64,000 nt of DNA, from positions 2,525,229 through 2,589,228 of the forward strand of contig NZ_AQGV01000012.1 of the NCBI RefSeq assembly GCF_014858725.1, written 5' to 3'. The stretch is from Pseudoalteromonas aurantia 208. Its GTDB lineage: Bacteria; Pseudomonadota; Gammaproteobacteria; Enterobacterales; Alteromonadaceae. Shown in pieces: positions 59,126 to 64,000 of this stretch (within the stretch, counting starts at the first letter, position 1; the number at the start of each line of letters is the position of its first letter). The notes below the pieces were generated by a model, which had not been told where the DNA came from, did no database searches, and worked only from the letters and a program-made list of their open reading frames with translations. The position numbers were made by a program, and so were the translations under genes.

Positions 59126-59989
59126 TCAGCTCATCGCGGTTTGTAGCTTTTTCATTGCAGACTTTTCTAGTTGTCTAACTCGCTCGGCAGACACACTATA
59201 TTTTTCAGCTAACTCTTGCAGCGTTGCCTTTTCATCCGCTAACCAACGTGCGCTAACAATGTCTTGCGAGCGTTCATCTAGTGTCTTAAGCGCTGAGAAC
59301 AACCGATTTTGAGACTGCTCTTTCCACTGTTCTTGCTCAACTTCTTCCGCCAAATCACTTGCAGAATCAGTTAAATACTGTACCGGAGAAAAGCTCGAAG
59401 CAGGAGCGTCATCGTTATCATCGTTGGTTAAATCAAATCCCATATCTTGACCGCTCATACGAGATTCCATTTCCCGAACTTCTTTCTCACTCACACCTAG
59501 CTCTGATGCAACCGTTGACACTTCATCTTGGTTAAACCAACCTAGGCGTTTTTTATTTTTTCTTAAATTGAAAAATAATTTACGCTGCGCCTTTGTTGTT
59601 GCAACTTTCACAATACGCCAGTTCTTTAACACATATTCGTGTATTTCGGCCTTAATCCAGTGCACAGCAAAAGAGACTAAACGCACCCCGACTTCTGGGT
59701 TAAAGCGTTTTACCGCTTTCATCAAGCCAATATTACCTTCTTGAATGAGATCTGCCTGCGGTAGGCCATACCCCGAGTAACTTTTCGCAATATGCGCTAC
59801 GAATCGTAAATGAGACACAATGAGATGTTTTGCAGCTTCTAAATCCCCTTCTTGCTGAAGGCGAGTTGCTAACACTTTTTCCTGCTCAGCATCTAACATA
59901 GGTATTGTACTTACGGTTTGTAAGTAACCTTCCATGCTTGCACTTTGCTGTCCAGACATTAATGCCATTGCGTATAAATCTTTACTCAT
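59126..59989 (-). CDS. rpoH: Heat-shock sigma factor RpoH (sigma-32)
   Basis: The 287-residue sigma factor has region 2 ([29 protein letters not shown]), the RpoH box QRKLFFNLR that sets it apart from other sigma-70 proteins, and region 4 ([19 protein letters not shown]). GAGGTG lies 6 nt before the ATG. It directs transcription of chaperone and protease genes. A CIRCE element and a sigma-70-like promoter lie directly upstream, so HrcA may control it. The ftsY-ftsE-ftsX-rpoH order is conserved. Confidence 0.97.
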   Translation of the reverse strand: MSKDLYAMALMSGQQSASMEGYLQTVSTIPMLDAEQEKVLATRLQQEGDLEAAKHLIVSHLRFVAHIAKSYSGYGLPQADLIQEGNIGLMKAVKRFNPEVGVRLVSFAVHWIKAEIHEYVLKNWRIVKVATTKAQRKLFFNLRKNKKRLGWFNQDEVSTVASELGVSEKEVREMESRMSGQDMGFDLTNDDNDDAPASSFSPVQYLTDSASDLAEEVEQEQWKEQSQNRLFSALKTLDERSQDIVSARWLADEKATLQELAEKYSVSAERVRQLEKSAMKKLQTAMS

Positions 59990-60022
59990 TTTTCACCTCG
60001 GTGATAAGTATCTTAGTTCAAA

Positions 60023-60049
60023 TTAGCAGTCTCTCCTTGAGAGTGCTAA
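60023..60049. promoter_or_regulatory. CIRCE element (HrcA operator) upstream of rpoH
   Basis: TTAGCAGTC (60023-60031), a 9-nt spacer, and GAGTGCTAA (60041-60049) match the CIRCE consensus TTAGCACTC-N9-GAGTGCTAA at 17 of 18 arm positions with the exact spacer. It lies 34 nt before the rpoH ATG and just downstream of the -10, covering the expected start of transcription, a typical repressor position. Confidence 0.85.
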
Positions 60050-60054
60050 TGTGT

Positions 60055-60083
60055 ATATAATAGGTTTTTCATTTAAAAAGCAA
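60055..60083 (-). promoter_or_regulatory. rpoH promoter
   Basis: On the minus strand TTGCTT (60083-60078) and TTATAT (60060-60055) are separated by 17 nt. The -10 is adjacent to the CIRCE element. The rest of the 266-nt gap to ftsX contains a short hairpin (AAGTCA/TGACTT at 60184-60201) without a good T run. Confidence 0.65.
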
Positions 60084-60255
60084 GCTTTTTATTTCCTAAA
60101 AAAAATATAAATATAGCTCATTGAAATTATTAGATTTTCTAGACACTCACAACAGGGCAACTTTGCCCTCTCATGCACTATAAGTCAAAACTATGACTTT
60201 TAAATGACGAATACAGCGCTAACCACCTTTTATCCATTCATGCTTTAATGGCACT

Positions 60256-61242
60256 CTAAACTCGGTCAGGCTCTATTTCTTTAATATATTTAGCAACGGC
60301 AATAAATGAACCACTAAAGCCCAACGTAATTGCTAAACCCAGTAAAACCAGTAACTCTTGCCCTCCTAACCCTTGTAATACATAGCTACTTTGATATACG
60401 CCTGCAACCATCGTTACGGCGGACTCTAACCACCAAAGCATTAGTACAACACAAATAAAGGCAACCAAACCTCCAATAACACCATACCATACGCCAGTCC
60501 AAATAAATGGGGTATGAATAAACGTATTCGTCGCTCCCACCAGTTTTAATACTTGGATCTCTTCCTTTTTATCCATAATTGACAGTCTGATAGTATTACC
60601 AATAATTAATATAACTGCACTCAGTAACAATAGACCCACAGTAAAAACACTTTCTTTCAACAAACTCAGCAATGCATTGAGTCGCTCAAGCCACTCAATA
60701 TCAAGTTTGCCAAATTCGATTTCTCGTTCTGTTTCGAGTTTATCCAACAATTTTTGCGCAGCTTGTGGCTTTCTGTGGCGACTAGTGGGTGTTACGAGCA
60801 CGACGTTAGGCAGTGGATTACTCTCTAAATAATCCAACGCGTGGCCAAAACCAGATACACGCTTAAACTCTTCTAAAGCTTGTGTGCTGGAGATATAACT
60901 CACACTGTCAATCTCTGGGTATAGTGCTAACCTTTTAACCAATGTTTGCGTTTGCTGTTCATTCATTGACTCTTTAACAAATAAGGAAATTTCAGCAGCA
61001 TCATTAAAGCCGCTGCTGACCTGCTGCACATTTTTTACAACCACATACAAGGTCGCCGGCAAGGTCAAACTTAAACCCAAAACGAGTATTGTCATTAATG
61101 AAGCGATTGGCGTACGCCACATTTCACCTAAACTATGCACGCCTTGGCGAATAATCATTAATACAAAAAAATACATCTCTAATAACCAAGATTTTTTTTG
61201 TGTATTACTTTGCTTATCTCGACTTTTGAACAATAAACTCAT
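60256..61242 (-). CDS. ftsX: Cell division ABC-type permease protein FtsX
   Basis: The 328-residue protein has four transmembrane helices (about 45-66, 195-222, 243-270 and 297-318) with a large periplasmic loop between the first two (AAEISLFVKESMNEQQ onwards). Basic N-terminus and the IDKKEEIQVLKLVGAT-like segment (SIMDKKEEIQVLKLVGA) are FtsX features. With FtsE it activates septal amidases through EnvC. Its ATG overlaps the ftsE stop by 4 nt. Confidence 0.96.
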   Translation of the reverse strand: MSLLFKSRDKQSNTQKKSWLLEMYFFVLMIIRQGVHSLGEMWRTPIASLMTILVLGLSLTLPATLYVVVKNVQQVSSGFNDAAEISLFVKESMNEQQTQTLVKRLALYPEIDSVSYISSTQALEEFKRVSGFGHALDYLESNPLPNVVLVTPTSRHRKPQAAQKLLDKLETEREIEFGKLDIEWLERLNALLSLLKESVFTVGLLLLSAVILIIGNTIRLSIMDKKEEIQVLKLVGATNTFIHTPFIWTGVWYGVIGGLVAFICVVLMLWWLESAVTMVAGVYQSSYVLQGLGGQELLVLLGLAITLGFSGSFIAVAKYIKEIEPDRV

Positions 61243-61916
61243 AACCGTTCCTGTGCCAAAGGGTCTTGCATCAAGCGCCCATGATCTAACGTTAAGCTAC
61301 GGTACTTCATTCTCGCAATTAAACCCAAATCATGTGTTGCGATTAATACAGCAGTACCGTGACGGTTAAAATCTTCAAATAGCTGGAGTATTTCCATAGA
61401 CAGTTCTGGATCTAGATTTCCGGTTGGTTCATCAGCCAATAAAAGTGGAGGGGAATTAACAATCGCGCGTGCAATACCAACTCGTTGCTGTTCACCACCG
61501 GAAAGAGTACTTGGCTGGCACCTTATTTTTTCTAATAAACCTACTTTATCTAATGCGGCATGAACACGCTTTGCAATATGTTTGTGGTGCATCCCTTCAA
61601 TAACCAAAGGTAAAGCAACATTGTCAAATACATTATAGCGCTCAAGCAGGCGATGATTTTGAAAGATGATGCCGATATCTCGCCTTACAAAAGGTATTTG
61701 CCGATTATTTATCACATTTAAGTCGACCCCATTGATATAGACATGTCCTGCAGAAGGTCGCTCCATAACACTTATCAACTTGAGTAATGTACTTTTGCCA
61801 GCTCCACTGTGGCCAGTTAAAAAAGCCAGCTCATTGCGAGCTAGCTCAAATGTCACCTTTTCTAATGCGCGATGCCCACCAGGGTAGGTTTTACTGACTT
61901 GCTCAAATTTAATCAT
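61239..61916 (-). CDS. ftsE: Cell division ATP-binding protein FtsE
   Basis: The 225-residue ABC ATPase has Walker A GHSGAGKST, the signature LSGGEQQRVGIARA, Walker B LLLADEPTGNLD and the switch histidine in IATHD. The ATG at 61916 gives the family start MIKFEQVSKTYPGG; a 22-residue extension is unlike FtsE and has no ribosome site. It pairs with FtsX, which overlaps it, and follows ftsY by about 75 nt. Confidence 0.97.
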   Translation of the reverse strand: MIKFEQVSKTYPGGHRALEKVTFELARNELAFLTGHSGAGKSTLLKLISVMERPSAGHVYINGVDLNVINNRQIPFVRRDIGIIFQNHRLLERYNVFDNVALPLVIEGMHHKHIAKRVHAALDKVGLLEKIRCQPSTLSGGEQQRVGIARAIVNSPPLLLADEPTGNLDPELSMEILQLFEDFNRHGTAVLIATHDLGLIARMKYRSLTLDHGRLMQDPLAQERL

Positions 61917-61990
61917 GGTTCGCTCGCTTTCTATATTGTTTTTATAAAGCAAAACAAGGGAGCAAAAGCTCCCCGTGATCACTAGATCTT

Positions 61991-64000
61991 TTAATCTTCT
62001 TGACTAAATAGCGCATCAATAAAGTCATCACTTTTAAATGTACGCAAATCATCAATACCTTCACCAACCCCAATGTAACGAATAGGCACTTGAAACTTGT
62101 CTGCAACTGCAAAAATAACCCCCCCTTTTGCAGTTCCGTCTAATTTTGTGAGTGCAATCCCGGTCAATCCGACGGCTTGGTTAAATAAATTAACCTGACT
62201 AATTGCGTTTTGACCCGTTCCTGCGTCAATTGTTAGCATCACTTCATGTGGTGCATCGGGATCTAACTTTTTCATTACTCGAGCTATTTTTTCAAGCTCT
62301 TGCATGAGGTTATCTTTGTTCTGTAAACGGCCTGCCGTATCGGCTATTAATACATCGACATTACGAGCTTGTGCAGCTTGAAAAGCATCAAATACCACTG
62401 AAGCGCTATCGGCTCCTGTGTGCTGTGCAATAACAGGGATATCGTTGCGCTCTCCCCACACTTGTAATTGCTCTACCGCCGCAGCTCTAAACGTATCACC
62501 AGCGGCCAACATCACCGACTTACCTTCTTGTTGAAATTGCTTAGCGAGTTTACCAATGGTGGTGGTTTTACCAACACCATTAACACCAACCATTAATATA
62601 ACAAACGGTTTCTTATTTTTAGGGATATCAAGAGGCTTTTCTGCTTCTTTTAACATTTCCGCCATTTCTTGTTTCATCAGCTCATATAAAGCATCACCAT
62701 CTTTTAGCTGCTTTCGATCTGCTGCATCAGTCAAACTATCTATCAGCTTCATAGTGGTATCCACCCCTAGGTCAGCTGTTAGTAACTGTGTCTCTAGCTC
62801 TTCAAATAAATCGTCATCAATTTTCTTGCCTTTAAATATTGACGCAATACCTGATCCAAGATTTACCTTGGTTTTCAAGAGGCCTTTTTTCAAGCGAGCA
62901 AAAAACCCTTCTTTTTTTGGCTTTTCTATATTTGCTGCTTTTTCAGCTTCGACTCTTTCAGCTTCGACTCTTTCAGCTTCGACTCTTTCAGCTTCGACTC
63001 TTTCAGCTTCGACTCTTTCAGCTTCGACTCTTTGCGCTTCGACTCTTTCGGCTTCTGCTCTTTGCGCTTCGAGTCTTTCAGCTTCAATTCTTTCAGCTTC
63101 AACTCTTTCAGCTTCAACTCTTTGCGCTTCGACTCTTTGCGCTTCGACTCTTTGCGCTTCGACTCTTTGCGCTTCGACTCTTTGCGCTTCGACTCTTTGC
63201 GCTTCGACTCTTTGCGCTTCGACTCTTTGCGCTTCGACTCTTTGCGCTTCGACTCTTTGCGCTTCGACTCTTTGCGCTTCGACTCTTTGCGCTTCGACTC
63301 TTTGCGCTTCGACTCTTTGCGCTTCGACTCTTTGCGCTTCGACTCTTTGCGCTTCGACTCTTTGCGCTTCGACTCTTTGCGCTTCGACTCTTTGCGCTTC
63401 GACTCTTTGCGCTTCGACTCTTTGCGCTTCGACTCTTTGCGCTTCGACTCTTTGCGCTTCGACTCTTTGCGCTTCGACTCTTTGCGCTTCGACTCTTTGC
63501 GCTTCGACTCTTTGCGCTTCGACTCTTTGCGCTTCGACTCTTTGCGCTTCGACTCTTTGCGCTTCGACTCTTTGCGCTTCGACTCTTTGCGCTTCGACTC
63601 TTTGCGCTTCGACTCTTTGCGCTTCGACTCTTTGCGCTTCGACTCTTTGCGCTTCGACTCTTTGCGCTTCGACTCTTTGCGCTTCGACTCTTTGCGCTTC
63701 GACTCTTTGCGCTTCAACTCTTTCAGCTTCGACTCTTTCGGCTTCGACTCTTTCAGCTTCGACTCTTTGCGCTTCGACTCTTTCAGCTTCGACTCTTTCA
63801 GCTTCGACTCTTTCAGCTTCGACTCTTTCGGCTTCGACTCTTTCAGCTTCGACTCTTTCGGCTTCGACTCTTTCAGCTTCGAGTCTTTCAGCTTCGAGTC
63901 TTTCAGCTTCGACTCTTTGCGCTTCTGCTCTTTGCGCTTCTGCTCTTTGCGCTTCTGCTCTTTGCGCTTCGACTCTTTGCGCTTCGACTCTTTGCGCTTC
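61991..64000 (-). CDS. ftsY: Signal recognition particle receptor FtsY with giant repeat-encoded N-terminal region; 5' end outside window
   Basis: The frame is open from the stop at 61991 to the window edge: 669 residues in view and no start codon reached. The last 300 are a standard NG domain, with G1 VNGVGKTTTIGKLA, DTFRAAAVEQL, DTAGRLQNKDNL, TKLDGTAKGG and a late YIGVGEG. FtsY receives ribosome-SRP complexes at the membrane. The linker AANIEKPKKEGFFARLKKGL joins the NG domain to more than 350 residues of pentapeptide repeats, mainly VEAQR and VEAER with L, I or A variants at the first position. E. coli FtsY totals about 500 residues with an acidic N-terminal A domain; this one is far longer and, in the VEAQR core, charge-balanced. 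Downstream are ftsE, ftsX and rpoH. Confidence 0.95.
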   Translation of the reverse strand, partial: EAQRVEAQRVEAQRAEAQRAEAQRAEAQRVEAERLEAERLEAERVEAERVEAERVEAERVEAERVEAERVEAERVEAQRVEAERVEAERVEAERVEAQRVEAQRVEAQRVEAQRVEAQRVEAQRVEAQRVEAQRVEAQRVEAQRVEAQRVEAQRVEAQRVEAQRVEAQRVEAQRVEAQRVEAQRVEAQRVEAQRVEAQRVEAQRVEAQRVEAQRVEAQRVEAQRVEAQRVEAQRVEAQRVEAQRVEAQRVEAQRVEAQRVEAQRVEAQRVEAQRVEAQRVEAQRVEAQRVEAQRVEAERVEAERIEAERLEAQRAEAERVEAQRVEAERVEAERVEAERVEAERVEAERVEAEKAANIEKPKKEGFFARLKKGLLKTKVNLGSGIASIFKGKKIDDDLFEELETQLLTADLGVDTTMKLIDSLTDAADRKQLKDGDALYELMKQEMAEMLKEAEKPLDIPKNKKPFVILMVGVNGVGKTTTIGKLAKQFQQEGKSVMLAAGDTFRAAAVEQLQVWGERNDIPVIAQHTGADSASVVFDAFQAAQARNVDVLIADTAGRLQNKDNLMQELEKIARVMKKLDPDAPHEVMLTIDAGTGQNAISQVNLFNQAVGLTGIALTKLDGTAKGGVIFAVADKFQVPIRYIGVGEGIDDLRTFKSDDFIDALFSQED
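62941..64000. repeat. 15-bp tandem repeat array inside ftsY
   Basis: Seventy full 15-bp units and a partial one run in perfect register to the window edge with no spacer or indel. The main unit on the plus strand is TTTGCGCTTCGACTC. From 63121 to 63705 it occurs 39 times in a row with no change. The flanks (62941-63120 and 63706-64000) mix variants such as CAG or CGG for GCG, and GAGTC, AACTC, AATTC or TGCTC at the end. Because the unit is five codons, copy-number changes keep the ftsY frame. Confidence 0.98.

Noticed and set aside
60184..60201. Terminator after ftsX
   Set aside because: Six-base stem without a T run; too weak to call.
61991..62893. FtsY as a complete 300-residue protein starting at 62893
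   Set aside because: That initiator is a codon inside the conserved linker (FFARLKKGL); the frame is open upstream through the repeat to the window edge, and no ribosome site precedes 62893.
62926..63717. 263-codon minus-strand frame encoding a Lys/Arg/Ser/Glu pentapeptide repeat
   Set aside because: It is the +1-shifted shadow of the ftsY repeat, begins at a TTG inside the array, and does not continue into any domain; the VEAQR frame joins the FtsY NG domain.
62941..64000. CRISPR array
   Set aside because: Units are 15 bp, directly abutting, with no spacers; it is a coding tandem repeat.

Overview
The window looks like chromosomal core DNA of a marine gammaproteobacterium, most probably Pseudoalteromonas or a close Alteromonadales relative. 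Grounds: low to moderate GC, the full gammaproteobacterial division/cell-wall (dcw) cluster, ftsY-ftsE-ftsX-rpoH, pepA-holC-valS, lptF-lptG, and a chitin/N-acetylglucosamine gene set. No prophage, insertion sequence, CRISPR array or rRNA operon was seen. Genus assignment is inference. LAYOUT. 1-753 is the start of an outer-membrane polysaccharide export protein that runs off the left edge. 863-2483 is a DUF481 outer-membrane protein with a small MscS channel. 2662-2738 is tRNA-His(GUG). 3327-7474 holds a GlcNAc-type permease and a GH20 hexosaminidase, each preceded by the same palindromic operator. 7690-9768 is an M13 metallopeptidase lipoprotein. 9891-31658 is one long minus-strand block (mraZ, rsmH, ftsL, ftsI, murE, murF, mraY, murD, ftsW, murG, murC, ddlB, ftsQ, ftsA, ftsZ, lpxC, secA, mutT) with most junctions overlapping by 1-11 nt; dciA is inserted on the opposite strand between lpxC and secA. 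32058-46082 is an accessory-style stretch: a Cache-PAS-GGDEF-EAL protein, an astacin protease, an alkaline phosphatase, a cation/proton antiporter, an RhlE-type helicase, a multidomain GH18 chitinase, a small unknown protein and an orphan histidine kinase. 46318-46402 is tRNA-Leu(CAA). 46724-54558 carries an RDD membrane protein, lptG/lptF and, divergently, pepA-holC-valS. 54645-59989 carries a FadL porin, a small membrane protein, an HD-GYP phosphodiesterase, rraB, plsC and rpoH. 60256-64000 is ftsX, ftsE and ftsY. HOW THE GENES WORK TOGETHER. The dcw block supplies the peptidoglycan precursor pathway from UDP-MurNAc ligation to lipid II and the divisome core; FtsE/FtsX control septal hydrolysis. 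LpxC, LptF and LptG serve LPS synthesis and export, while SecA and FtsY serve the Sec/SRP route. Chitinase, GH20 enzyme and NagP-type permease make a plausible path from chitin to cytoplasmic GlcNAc. Two c-di-GMP proteins are encoded separately. MOST NOTABLE. (1) ftsY is far larger than usual: its N-terminal region is encoded by a 15-bp tandem repeat filling 62941-64000 (70 full units in view, 39 of them consecutive and identical), giving a pentapeptide VEA(Q/E)R array of more than 350 residues that continues beyond the window. (2) rpoH is preceded by a near-perfect CIRCE element (60023-60049) next to a sigma-70-like promoter, suggesting HrcA control of the heat-shock sigma factor. (3) A NagR/LacI-type palindrome is shared by the permease and hexosaminidase promoters.
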